Of a DNA stretch of 33,201 bases, positions 22,012 through 29,609 are shown in pieces. A model generated the notes under the pieces. The model ran no database searches, was not told the origin of the DNA, and saw nothing but the letters and a program-made list of their open reading frames with translations. Numbering within the stretch: the first letter of the stretch is position 1; each line of letters opens with the position of its first letter. The translations under genes and the position numbers were made by a program. The DNA lies in contig NZ_BOMQ01000057.1 of the NCBI RefSeq assembly GCF_016862275.1, positions 1 to 33,201 of the forward strand, in the 5' to 3' direction. The DNA comes from Actinoplanes nipponensis (lineage in GTDB: Bacteria > Actinomycetota > Actinomycetes > Mycobacteriales > Micromonosporaceae).

Positions 22012-24752
22012 CCCTCGCGGGCGTCCCCCTCGGTGAGGGTCTGCTCCACCGAGCCGTCCGCCTTGGTGATGACGATCCGCGGCTGCTCCAGGGGACCCCG
22101 GGTGAAGGCCAGCCAGGTGCCGTCCGGCGACCAGGACGGGTCCATCTCCCGGTCCTCGTGATCGGTGACCCGCTTCGCGTCCCGCCCGTCGGGGGCGACG
22201 ACCCAGATGTCCGAGGTCCCGTCGCCGGTGCTGTGGGTGTACGCGATCCGCATCCCGTCCGGCGCCCAGTTCGGGTCCACGCCGGGCCCGCTGTCGCCTT
22301 CGGTGATCTGCCGGCCGGGCTCCTGGGGGTCGTTGGCGTTCAGCACGAAGATCTGCGGCTGCCCGTCGACGAGCGTCCAGTAGGCGATCGCCCCGCCGCC
22401 GGGTGACCAGGCGGGATCGTCCTTCTTGCCGGGCGCCCGGGTCAGCTGGGTGGCCCGGGCCTCGCCGATCTTGATGACGAAGATCTGCGGGCTGTCGCCG
22501 ACCCGCCGCAGGAACGCGAGGCGGGTGCCGTCCTGGTTCCAGGACACCCGCCCGCCGGTGGCGTCGTCGACGACCTTGACGGCGTTGCCGCCGTCGGCGT
22601 CCATCACCCAGATCGCGTTGCCGCCGTCCGGCCGGTAGCGGATCACCGCGAACCGCTTGCGGTCGCGCGACCACTCCGGCAGCACGTCACCGCCGGTGTT
22701 CGCGACCGCAGTGCGGCCGGGCCGGCCGGGCGTGAGCAGGAAGGCCCCGGACTTGCGCGCGGGCCGCTCGGCGCCGCCGGTGTCGACCTGGATGAGCATC
22801 CGGGCGGTGGGGTAGGCCGGCGCGCTCGCCGAGGGGGAGGCGGCCGGCGCTGCCGCCCCCGTCTGCCGCTTCCTGTCGTCGCCCCGGGTGAGCGCGATCG
22901 CGAGGGTGGTGCCGGCGATCACCGCGAGCGTGACCGCCCCGGCCAGCACGAGCAGCAGGCCGCGCCGCCCGGCCCGCGGCCGGTCACCGCCGGCGGGCGG
23001 GGGCAGCGTCCGGCCCGCGTCCGGCTGCGGGAACGTCCGGGTCGGGGGCGCGGCGGCAGAATCCGAGCCCGGTACGGAGGCAGCGCCGCGCGTGAACGCC
23101 ACCGGGGCAGCCGGACCGTGCACCGTGCCGCCGCTGACCGGGCGGTCGGCGTGCGGGCCGGCGCCGGGCAGGATCCGGGTGGTGCCGGCGTCCCCGGGGG
23201 CTGTGGCGGCGGTGATCGCGGTGTGTCCCGGCGGGTGAAGTGGTGCGGTGGCTGCGGGGTCGTCGTGCTCGATGGCTGTGCGGTCGGCTGGTCCGGGGCC
23301 CCCGCGGGGGCCGGCTGTCGCCGATTCCGCAGGCCATGCCGGCGCGGCGGATCGGGCGGGGGTGACCGGGTCCCCGGTCGTCAGAGCGCCGGTCGCGGCT
23401 GTCGCCGGCACCGCGGCCGCGCGGGCGCCGCCGATTCCGGCTGCTGTGGTGGTGTCCTGGTGGCCGATGGCTGCTGCCGTGGTGGTGTCGGAGTCGTTGA
23501 TGCCGGCCGCTGCGGTCGCGTCGACCCCGCCGGCCGGGATCGCCGTGGTCGCCTCGGTCTCGCCAGCGCCGGCCGTGCCGTCAGCGCCGGCCGCGCCGGC
23601 GGTGTCAGCGCGCTGCCCGGCGGCCGGCCGCCGCCCCTCGACCTCCCGCGGCGGGGGAGCCACCGCCTCGGCGAACGGTGATTCCCCGCCGGTGATCAGC
23701 GCCGTCGCGACGGCCGCGCCCATCGCGATGCTGTGCTCCGGGTGCGGGTCGGCGACCACGGGCCGGTCGAACGCCGTCGACAGCAGCTGGCCGACCAGCG
23801 GGATCCGCGACGATCCGCCGGCCAGCAGCACCGCGTCGAGCTCCTCCGGGGCCACCTGCGCGGCCCGCAGCGCCCGATGCATCGCCGCCACCGTGTCGGC
23901 CAGGGCGGGCGCGATCATGGATTCCAGTTCGGAGCGGTTCAGCCGGATCCGGGTGTGCACGCCGGGCAGCGCCACCGCGATCATGACCTCGGTGTCGAAC
24001 GACAGCGCCTCCTTGGCCTCCACGCAGTCGCGGCGCAGCCGGGCCAGGGCGGTGACCACCTCGGGCTCGTTCGGGTCCAGGCCCTCGACCCGGTCGCCGA
24101 GGACCTCCAGCACGTGCGCGAAGACCGCCTCGTCGAAGTCGGCCCCGCCCAGCTGCTCGATGCCGTCCGGCTCGCCGAGCAGCTGGAAGCCCTCGTCCTC
24201 GCGGCGCAGCACGGCCGCGTCGAACGTGCCGCCGCCCAGGTCGTAGACCGCGACCGTCTCACCCGGACCGATCCGGCGCGCGGTGGCGTGCTGCAGCGCG
24301 GCCGCCTCCGGCTCGGTGCGCAGCAGCACCGGCCCGGTGTCGGCCAGCCGCAACGCCTGGTCGAGCTGCTCGCGTTTGTACGGCCCCCAGTTCGCCGGGT
24401 GCGTCACCGTCAGCACCGCGGGCGGCCCGTCCTGCAGCGCGGTCACCGCGTCCAGCACGTGCCGCAGCAGCTTGGCGGTCAGCGCGTGCGCCGAGAACGG
24501 CACGCCACCGGCCAGGATGGGCACCGGGTCGCCGATGCGCCGCTTGAACTCGCGGGCCAGCCGCCCCGGCTCGGCCTGCCCGCGGCGCTCGGCGGCCTCA
24601 CCGATCAGCAGGCTGCCGTCGGGGCGCACGAACACCAGCGACGGGATCTCGGCCCGGCGCCCGCCCAGCCGGACGACCTCGGTGCGCCCGTCGACGCGGA
24701 CCGCCGCCGCCGTCTGCGTGGTGCCGAGATCGATCCCCAAGCCGTACTGCAT
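21993..24752 (-). CDS. Hsp70-ATPase membrane protein with TolB-like propeller
   Basis: A 919-residue fusion. Residues 1-365 are an Hsp70/DnaK-type nucleotide-binding domain with GIDLGTTQTAAAV (phosphate 1), VYDLGGGTFDAAVL (phosphate 2, about 169-182) and LLAGGSSRIPLVGQLL (adenosine loop, about 308). The substrate-binding half of DnaK is missing. Instead come a roughly 230-residue Ala/Thr/Pro/Gly-rich linker, one membrane helix near 596-619 preceded by RAGRRG, and an exported C-terminal domain of TolB/PD40 propeller repeats. These include RVSWNQDGTRLAF, DPAWSPGGGAIAY, DPNWAPDGMRIAY and DPSWSPDGTWLAF. This predicts a cytoplasmic ATPase coupled to an extracellular propeller. The ATG at 24752 directly precedes the conserved first strand; GTG 24758 is an alternative. 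Function is unknown; a sensor or assembly role is inference. Confidence 0.88.
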   Translation of the reverse strand: MQYGLGIDLGTTQTAAAVRVDGRTEVVRLGGRRAEIPSLVFVRPDGSLLIGEAAERRGQAEPGRLAREFKRRIGDPVPILAGGVPFSAHALTAKLLRHVLDAVTALQDGPPAVLTVTHPANWGPYKREQLDQALRLADTGPVLLRTEPEAAALQHATARRIGPGETVAVYDLGGGTFDAAVLRREDEGFQLLGEPDGIEQLGGADFDEAVFAHVLEVLGDRVEGLDPNEPEVVTALARLRRDCVEAKEALSFDTEVMIAVALPGVHTRIRLNRSELESMIAPALADTVAAMHRALRAAQVAPEELDAVLLAGGSSRIPLVGQLLSTAFDRPVVADPHPEHSIAMGAAVATALITGGESPFAEAVAPPPREVEGRRPAAGQRADTAGAAGADGTAGAGETEATTAIPAGGVDATAAAGINDSDTTTAAAIGHQDTTTAAGIGGARAAAVPATAATGALTTGDPVTPARSAAPAWPAESATAGPRGGPGPADRTAIEHDDPAATAPLHPPGHTAITAATAPGDAGTTRILPGAGPHADRPVSGGTVHGPAAPVAFTRGAASVPGSDSAAAPPTRTFPQPDAGRTLPPPAGGDRPRAGRRGLLLVLAGAVTLAVIAGTTLAIALTRGDDRKRQTGAAAPAASPSASAPAYPTARMLIQVDTGGAERPARKSGAFLLTPGRPGRTAVANTGGDVLPEWSRDRKRFAVIRYRPDGGNAIWVMDADGGNAVKVVDDATGGRVSWNQDGTRLAFLRRVGDSPQIFVIKIGEARATQLTRAPGKKDDPAWSPGGGAIAYWTLVDGQPQIFVLNANDPQEPGRQITEGDSGPGVDPNWAPDGMRIAYTHSTGDGTSDIWVVAPDGRDAKRVTDHEDREMDPSWSPDGTWLAFTRGPLEQPRIVITKADGSVEQTLTEGDAREGHACWS

Positions 24753-24769
24753 CGCCACAGCTAGAGACC

Positions 24770-25162
24770 TTAAGGGCAACGCGCCAGGCCGGGCACCGCC
24801 GGACGGCCGGTGTCGCGGGTGGTCGCGCCCAGGTCACCCCGCCCGGGTACGGCCACGAGCGCCCCGCTGTCGTCATCCCGACGGGTGAGCGAGGCGGTAC
24901 ACCACTCGGGTGCTCGTCTGCTCCATGCGGTGATCGTGCCGACCGGAGTCGAACGGGTCAGCCGGCGCGGCGTTCCATGATGCGCCCGGTCGCCGGTGTG
25001 GGCGAGCGCGTGGCGCAGCAGGGCCCGGCCGTGCGGGGCCGGGGTCAGGAACGCGTCCACCCCGGCGGAGTCGCGCAGCTCGTCCAGCCGGGCGGCGTCG
25101 TGGATGCGGGCGACGGCGTCGCAGTCGCTTTTGTCATACCCGCGGATCAGCACGCGGCACAT
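24770..25162 (-). pseudogene. GNAT acetyltransferase with internal deletion
   Basis: The minus frame begins with a good GNAT N-terminus (IRGYDKSDCDAVARIHDAAR, then LDELRDSAGVDAFLTPA). It jumps directly to GRALLRHALAHTGDR, which in this family is the motif A/helix region some 50 residues later. The central strands and the acetyl-CoA R/Q-x-x-G-x-G loop are lost. After that the frame continues in unrelated Arg/Thr-rich sequence to a stop at 24770. The junction is in frame, suggesting an internal deletion followed by further decay. The rest of 24753-25215 holds no other gene I can support; a tiny frame reading MEQTSTRVVYRLAHPSG (near 24925) is unassigned. Confidence 0.6.
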
Positions 25163-25215
25163 CGTGCCGGCGGGGCCATCCGTTAGCACCTGAGTCACTG
25201 AACGTTTCAGCCGTG

Positions 25216-25248
25216 TTGACAGGTCGTGACCCAGGGATCAACATATCT
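25216..25248 (+). promoter_or_regulatory. Candidate promoter of the GH9 cellulase gene
   Basis: A perfect TTGACA lies at 25216-25221. An AT-rich segment AACATATCT (25240-25248) offers a -10 at 18-20 bases spacing (AACATA or CATATC), neither perfect. Transcription would begin near 25252-25256, just upstream of the CebR-type operator, a typical arrangement for repression. Confidence 0.5.
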
Positions 25249-25259
25249 CCACTGACCTA

Positions 25260-25273
25260 TGGAAGCGCTCCCA
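25260..25273 (+). promoter_or_regulatory. CebR/CelR-type operator
   Basis: TGGAAGCGCTCCCA matches 13 of 14 bases of the palindrome TGGGAGCGCTCCCA bound by the LacI-family cello-oligosaccharide repressors CebR (Streptomyces) and CelR (Thermobifida). It lies between the likely transcription start and the GTG, and its end overlaps the AGGGAG ribosome site. Cellobiose-type inducers should relieve repression. The regulator itself is not in this window. Confidence 0.85.
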
Positions 25274-25284
25274 GGGAGACCTTC

Positions 25285-27504
25285 GTGATTCGAACACTCG
25301 GCGCTGCCGTCCTCCTCGTGGCCGGTATGACCGCCGTTCCCGCCGCTCCGGCGGCCGCCGCCGACGAGGTCGACCAGGTGGTCAACGGCGGCTTCACCAG
25401 CGGCACCGATCCGTGGTGGTCCACCGCGGGCATGCCGATCACCGTGCGCGACGGCAAGGCCTGTGTGGACGTCCCCGGCGGCACCACCAACCGGTGGGAC
25501 GCGGCCGTGGGTCAGAACGACATCGATCTCGTCGCGGGCGAGACCTACCGGTACTCGTTCACAGCCAGCGGCGATCCCGATGGGCACGTCGCCCGGGCGA
25601 TCGTGGGGCTGGCCGTCGCGCCGTACGACACGTACTTCGAGGCCTCGCCGGCGCTGACCGTCGCGGGCGACACGTACTCGTTCACCTTCACCTCGACGGT
25701 GACCACCGCCCAGGCGCAGGTCGCCCTCCAGGTCGGCGGCAGCGCCGCCGCCTGGGGTCTGTGCCTGGACGACGTGTCGCTGGTCGGCGGCGTGCCGCCG
25801 GAGGTCTACGTGCCCGACACCGGCCCGCGGGTCCGGGTCAACCAGGTCGCCTACCTGCCGCGCGGGCCGAAGCGGGCCACGCTGGTCACCGAGGCCACCA
25901 CCAAGGTGCCCTGGCAGCTGCGGAACGCGGCGGGCGCCACCGTCGCCCGGGGCTACTCGGTGCCGCGCGGCGTCGACGTGTCGTCCGGGCAGAACGTGCA
26001 GACCATCGACTTCAGCCGCTACCACCGGCGCGGCGCCGGCTACACGCTGGTCGCCGACGGTGAGACCAGCCGGCCGTTCGACATCGACGCCGCCGCCTAC
26101 GAGCAGCTGCGCGCCGACGCGCTGAAGTTCTACTACACCCAGCGCAGCGGCATCGAGATCCGCGAGGACCTGCGCCCCGGGTACGCCCGCCCGGCCGGTC
26201 ACGTGGACGTCCCGCCGAACCTGGGCGACGGCTCGGTGCCCTGCCAGGCCGGTGTCTGCGACTACAAGCTGGACGTCACCGGCGGCTGGTACGACGCCGG
26301 CGACCACGGCAAGTACGTCGTCAACGGCGGCATCTCCACCTGGCAGCTGCTCAACCAGTACGAGCGCACCGCGGAGCCGAAGAAGCTCGGCGACGGCACG
26401 CTGGCCATCCCGGAGAGCGGCAACAAGGTCCCCGACATCCTCGACGAGGCCCGCTGGGAGCTGGAGTTCCTGCTGAAGATGCAGGTGCCGGCCGGGCAGC
26501 CGCACGCCGGGATGGCGCACCACAAGATCCACGACGCCAACTGGACCGGGCTGCCGCTGCTGCCGCACCTCGACCCCCAGCAGCGCGAGCTGCACCCGGT
26601 CTCGACCGCGGCGACGCTGAACCTGGCCGCCACCGCCGCCCAGGCCGCCCGCATCTACCGCCGCTACGACAAGGCGTTCGCCGCTAAGGCGCTGGCCGCC
26701 GCCCGGACCGCCTACGCCGCCGCGCTGGCCGAGCCGGCGCTCTACGCCCCCGCGTCCGACGGCAACGGCGGCGGGGCCTACAACGACGACAAGGTCGACG
26801 ACGACTTCTACTGGGCCGCCGCCGAGCTCTACCTCAGCACGGGCGAGAAGAAGTACGCCGACGACGTCCTCGCCTCCCCGGTGCACACCGCCGACATCTT
26901 CGCCGCCGGCGCCTTCGACTGGGCCAGCACGGCCGCGGCCGGCCGGCTCGACCTGGCCCTGGTGCCGAACCGGCTGCCGGGCCGCAACCGGGTCCGCGCG
27001 TCGGTGGTCGCGGGGGCGGAGAAGTACCTGAAGATCCAGGCCGCGCAGCCGTACGGCGTCCCGTACGCCCCGGTCGGCAACATGTGGGACTGGGGCTCGA
27101 ACAGCCTCATCCTGAACAACCTGGTCGTGGTGGCGTCCGCGTACGACATCACCGGCCGGGACAGGTTCCGCGCCGGCGTGTACGAGGGCATGGACTACCT
27201 CCTGGGCCGCAACGCGCTCAACCAGTCGTACGTGACCGGTTACGGCGAGGTCAGCTCGCACAACCAGCACAGCCGCTGGTACGCCCACGAGCTCGACGCG
27301 AACCTGCCCAACCCGCCCAAGGGCTCGCTGGCCGGCGGGGCCAACTCGTCGATCCAGGACCCGTACGCGCAGAGCAAGCTGACCGGCTGCGTGGGCCAGT
27401 TCTGCTACATCGACGACATCCAGTCCTGGTCGACCAACGAGCTGACCATCAACTGGAACTCGGCGCTGGCCTGGGTGTCGTCGTTCGTCGCCGACCAGAA
27501 CTAG
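25285..27504 (+). CDS. Secreted GH9 endoglucanase
   Basis: A 739-residue exported cellulase. The GTG at 25285 has AGGGAG seven bases upstream and opens a signal peptide (RTLGAAVLLVAGMTAVPAA, cleavage near AAA-DE). Domains in order: a CBM4/9-like carbohydrate-binding module (about 28-170), the CelD-type Ig domain (about 180-270; VRVNQVAYLPRGPKRATLV) and the GH9 (alpha/alpha)6 barrel (about 275-739). GGWYDAGDHGKYV holds the catalytic Asp pair (D337, D340). EVSSHNQHSRWY is the conserved His/Arg segment. WSTNELTINWNSAL carries the acid Glu (E719). It should cleave cellulose by inversion outside the cell. No C-terminal CBM is present. A CebR-type operator and TTGACA promoter precede it. The HAD-fold gene starts 10 bases after its stop. 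Confidence 0.93.
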   Translation: MIRTLGAAVLLVAGMTAVPAAPAAAADEVDQVVNGGFTSGTDPWWSTAGMPITVRDGKACVDVPGGTTNRWDAAVGQNDIDLVAGETYRYSFTASGDPDGHVARAIVGLAVAPYDTYFEASPALTVAGDTYSFTFTSTVTTAQAQVALQVGGSAAAWGLCLDDVSLVGGVPPEVYVPDTGPRVRVNQVAYLPRGPKRATLVTEATTKVPWQLRNAAGATVARGYSVPRGVDVSSGQNVQTIDFSRYHRRGAGYTLVADGETSRPFDIDAAAYEQLRADALKFYYTQRSGIEIREDLRPGYARPAGHVDVPPNLGDGSVPCQAGVCDYKLDVTGGWYDAGDHGKYVVNGGISTWQLLNQYERTAEPKKLGDGTLAIPESGNKVPDILDEARWELEFLLKMQVPAGQPHAGMAHHKIHDANWTGLPLLPHLDPQQRELHPVSTAATLNLAATAAQAARIYRRYDKAFAAKALAAARTAYAAALAEPALYAPASDGNGGGAYNDDKVDDDFYWAAAELYLSTGEKKYADDVLASPVHTADIFAAGAFDWASTAAAGRLDLALVPNRLPGRNRVRASVVAGAEKYLKIQAAQPYGVPYAPVGNMWDWGSNSLILNNLVVVASAYDITGRDRFRAGVYEGMDYLLGRNALNQSYVTGYGEVSSHNQHSRWYAHELDANLPNPPKGSLAGGANSSIQDPYAQSKLTGCVGQFCYIDDIQSWSTNELTINWNSALAWVSSFVADQN

Positions 27505-27514
27505 AATCCGTGGC

Positions 27515-28069
27515 GTGATCGACGTCGAGAGGCCCGTGTGGCTTCTCGACGTCGACGGCGTCGTCAACACCACCCGGCCCGGCTGGGGCGCCGCGCCCCG
27601 CCGGTCCCTGGTCTGGTCGGCCGCCGACAACACCTCGTACGTGCTGCGCTGGGCGCCCCCGCTGATCGACCGGATCCGCCGGTTGCACGACGGTGGCCGG
27701 GTCGAGGTCCGCTGGTGTACGACCTGGTGCCCGGAATCGGAGCGCCTGGAACGCCTGTGGCGCCTGCCCGAGCTGGCCCGCGCCCTGCACGCCGACCCGA
27801 TGCCCCGCGGCGCCGAGTGCTGGCCGCTGAAGCTGGCGGCGGCCCGCGCCGTGCTCGCCGAGGGCCGCCGCCTGGTCTGGACCGACGACGAGGCGTTGCC
27901 GCCGCCCGGCCCGGAGCGCGACGAGCTGGCCGGGGACGGCCGGGCGCTGCTGATCGCGCCGCGCCCGCTGCGGGGCCTGCAACCGGCCGACCTGGACCTG
28001 ATCGAGAAGTTCGCCGCCGGCCGCCGGATGCCGACCCACCGCGTGGCGGGCCGCCACCGGCTCGGCTGA
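27515..28069 (+). CDS. HAD-fold protein (Swiss Army Knife RNA-repair type)
   Basis: A 184-residue soluble protein. WLLDVDGVVNTTRPGW is a HAD phosphatase motif I (DxDGVxN), and WCTTWCPESERL fits motif II, where a Thr/Ser follows the strand. WTDDEALP near residue 128 gives the DD of motif IV. The overall length and the Trp/Cys-rich motif II recall the HAD domain seen with Swiss Army Knife RNA-repair proteins (Pfam HAD_SAK). A phosphatase or nucleotidase activity is likely, but the substrate is not known. The GTG at 27515 lies 10 bases after the GH9 stop, so it may be read from the cellulase promoter, though a functional link is not obvious. It is convergent with the next gene. Confidence 0.75.
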   Translation: MIDVERPVWLLDVDGVVNTTRPGWGAAPRRSLVWSAADNTSYVLRWAPPLIDRIRRLHDGGRVEVRWCTTWCPESERLERLWRLPELARALHADPMPRGAECWPLKLAAARAVLAEGRRLVWTDDEALPPPGPERDELAGDGRALLIAPRPLRGLQPADLDLIEKFAAGRRMPTHRVAGRHRLG

Positions 28070-28076
28070 GCGCCGG

Positions 28077-28661
28077 CTACGCGCCCGCCACCGGCACGGC
28101 CACCCGGTCCGCCGGCTCGCTGACGAAGTAGTCGCTCTTCTTCTGCTGCGCCGTCGTGGAGCACCGTCCCCGCTGCCGCGGCACCTCCACGAGGCGGGGG
28201 ATGTGCTTGGCGCAGTGGATGTAGGCCTCCTGCACCCGGGCGATCACCCGCAGCCGGGCCCGCCGCCCCGGCGGGGTGTCCGCCGGGCAGTCCGTCTCCT
28301 CGACGATCCGCGCGGTGCCGTTGACGTGCAGCCCGATGACCTGGTCGAAGTCGACGAAGAGCAGCCCGACCCGGGCGTTCTCGGTGATGTTGCCGAGGCT
28401 GGCCATGACGCCGTTGCCCCGGTACTCCGGCCAGCTGAGGTGTTCCCCGTCGAGCACGCGCACGAATCCGGGCGGGCCGGCCCGGAAGGTGTTGTCGCAG
28501 CCGCCGACGAGGTCCGCGGTGGCCAGGAAGAGCATCGTCTGCCGTTCGATGAAGGTCCGCATCGGGTCGTTGAGGTGGTCGAGCATCTGTCGGGCGTGGA
28601 AGGCGTCGGCCTGCTGCCGGGTGCCCAAGGTGTCCTGCAGTTCTCGCTCGCCACGGTTCAT
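28077..28661 (-). CDS. Pyridoxamine 5'-phosphate oxidase-fold flavoprotein
   Basis: A 194-residue protein of the PNPOx/flavin-reductase-like split barrel. After a helical N-terminus it has FIERQTMLFLATADLVGG, then GFVRVLDGEHLSWPEYRGNG, NITENARVGLLFVDF and GLHVNGTARIV, the order seen in the family. The C-terminus, with a conserved-looking HCAKHIPRL stretch, would complete the dimer. It probably binds FMN or F420 and reduces an unknown small molecule; it is not the vitamin B6 enzyme itself. The ATG at 28661 has AGGAAGG six bases upstream. A promoter-like TTGCAA-N19-TACGGT and a cluster of TGCAA/TTGCA palindromes lie 50-90 bases upstream, so it is probably under a repressor. Confidence 0.82.
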   Translation of the reverse strand: MNRGERELQDTLGTRQQADAFHARQMLDHLNDPMRTFIERQTMLFLATADLVGGCDNTFRAGPPGFVRVLDGEHLSWPEYRGNGVMASLGNITENARVGLLFVDFDQVIGLHVNGTARIVEETDCPADTPPGRRARLRVIARVQEAYIHCAKHIPRLVEVPRQRGRCSTTAQQKKSDYFVSEPADRVAVPVAGA

Positions 28662-28712
28662 GATGGCCTTCCTGCCGGCGGGTAGGTCCTGCCCCGTGCC
28701 GCACAGTGTCAC

Positions 28713-28750
28713 ACCGTAGTCATGCAATTGCGCAGCGTTGCAATTTGCAT
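28713..28750 (-). promoter_or_regulatory. Promoter with TGCAA/TTGCA palindrome cluster
   Basis: Read on the minus strand, TTGCAA and TACGGT (complement at 28713-28718) are spaced 19 bases and give a leader of about 45 bases. Within it are the perfect palindromes GCAATTGC (28724-28731) and TTGCAA (28738-28743), enclosed by ATGCAA (28722-28727) and TTGCAT (28745-28750). The density of TGCAA half-sites in GC-rich DNA suggests operators for a MarR/TetR-like repressor, which is not adjacent. Confidence 0.5.
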
Positions 28751-28753
28751 TGA

Positions 28754-28986
28754 TCATCCGACCCGCGGCGTGGCGGGCGCCGTGAAATAGTCCCGGAGCC
28801 GGGCTGTGCGGCCCTCGCGGACGCGGAAGATCTGCACGAGCGAGACCGTCGCGCTCCGCGTCCACCGTGCCGAGAAAGGCCGGCTCGCGGTGGAACGGTG
28901 AACAGCTCCGCCATCGCGTCGGGATCATGGGTGATCGCGCCCGCGTACACGTACCGCTGGTAGATCTCCTGAGGAGTCGGCGTCAC
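28754..28986 (-). pseudogene. SnoaL-like (NTF2-fold) gene with two internal deletions
   Basis: Three pieces of a SnoaL-like protein lie in order in different frames. The first, from GTG 28986, reads TPTPQEIYQRYVYAGAITHD then PDAMAELFT. The second reads FHREPAFLGTVDAER. The third reads SATVSLVQIFRVREGRTARL then RDYFTAPATPRVG, ending at the TGA 28754-28756. Family proteins are about 130 residues; here about 77 remain, with roughly 35 and 25 codons missing at the joins, each also shifting the frame. The gene follows the GNAT stop by one base, so it was once the downstream member of that operon. It cannot make a functional product as read. Confidence 0.7.
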
Positions 28987-28987
28987 C

Positions 28988-29494
28988 TCATGCGCCGAGC
29001 ACGAAGACGAACTCGGGGACGCCGTCGTCCGGTGGCGGCATGTGCTCCTCCGTCTCGCGGTCACGCCGGAAGCCCGCCTTCTCCAGCACGCGCATCGACC
29101 CGGCATTGTGGACGGCCACGTGGGCGTACACCGGCCGGACCGGCTCCTCCTCGGCCAGGAACCGGGCGAGCGCCCGCGTCGCGATGCCGCGACCCCAGTG
29201 CTCGCGCCCGATCCAGTAGCCGAGCAGCCGCTGCCCGTCCTGCCCCCAGCTGCCGATGTTGCCCGCCACCCGGCCGTCGGCCACGATCGTCCGGAGCACG
29301 GTGGTGTCGTCGGCGCGGATCCTCGTCCAGTGCGCCGCGAACTGTGCTGCGTCGCGGCTCGGGAACGCCGCCATCTCGGCCGCGACCGGATCGGCCTGGT
29401 GGCCGAAGAACACGTCGATGTCGCGGTCCTCGACCCGCCGCAGGCGCACCTCGGGGGGTGTGCTGCTGTCTCCGGTCAACTCGCCCTGCCTCAC
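28988..29494 (-). CDS. GNAT acetyltransferase
   Basis: A 168-residue RimJ/RimL-type N-acetyltransferase. PEVRLRRVEDRDIDVFFGHQ is the entry strand and helix, followed by VADGRVAGNIGSW, then LGYWIGREHWGRGIATRALA with the acetyl-CoA loop R-E-H-W-G-R-G-I-A-T. VYAHVAVHNAGSMRVLEKAG closes the fold. This W-G-R-G-I-A-T subgroup often acetylates small amines or antibiotics; the substrate is unknown. The start is uncertain: GTG 29494 is used, with ATG 29530 or TTG 29479 possible. It was probably co-transcribed with the decayed SnoaL-like gene and diverges from the PadR gene. Confidence 0.87.
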   Translation of the reverse strand: MRQGELTGDSSTPPEVRLRRVEDRDIDVFFGHQADPVAAEMAAFPSRDAAQFAAHWTRIRADDTTVLRTIVADGRVAGNIGSWGQDGQRLLGYWIGREHWGRGIATRALARFLAEEEPVRPVYAHVAVHNAGSMRVLEKAGFRRDRETEEHMPPPDDGVPEFVFVLGA

Positions 29495-29574
29495 TGTGCC
29501 CCGGCCGGTTCTCCCGCGATCGGCTCGCATCCACCCTAGGACAGCGCCCGCCGCGGGGCGGCCCGATACTACGG

Positions 29575-29603
29575 TTGACGTTATATATCGCCGGAAGTAG
29601 TGT
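29575..29603 (+). promoter_or_regulatory. Leaderless PadR promoter with TATATA operator core
   Basis: TTGACG (29575-29580), a 17-base spacer and TAGTGT (29598-29603) form a good vegetative promoter. The -10 ends six bases before the PadR ATG, placing transcription start at the A of the start codon, so the mRNA is leaderless. Between the boxes lies CGTTATATATCG (29579-29590), a near-palindrome in otherwise GC-rich DNA and a plausible autoregulatory PadR site. Confidence 0.6.
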
Positions 29604-29609
29604 CGCGGC

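Noticed and set aside
21993..24752. Housekeeping DnaK chaperone
   Set aside because: The substrate-binding domain and lid are absent, and no grpE or dnaJ lies nearby; the domain is fused to a membrane propeller instead.
24900..24960. Small frame reading MEQTSTRVVYRLAHPSG
   Set aside because: Only 17 codons, no ribosome site and no family recognised; kept as part of the decayed GNAT region.
25207..28704. Minus-strand 1165-codon open frame
   Set aside because: Antisense shadow of the GH9 and HAD genes; no family features.
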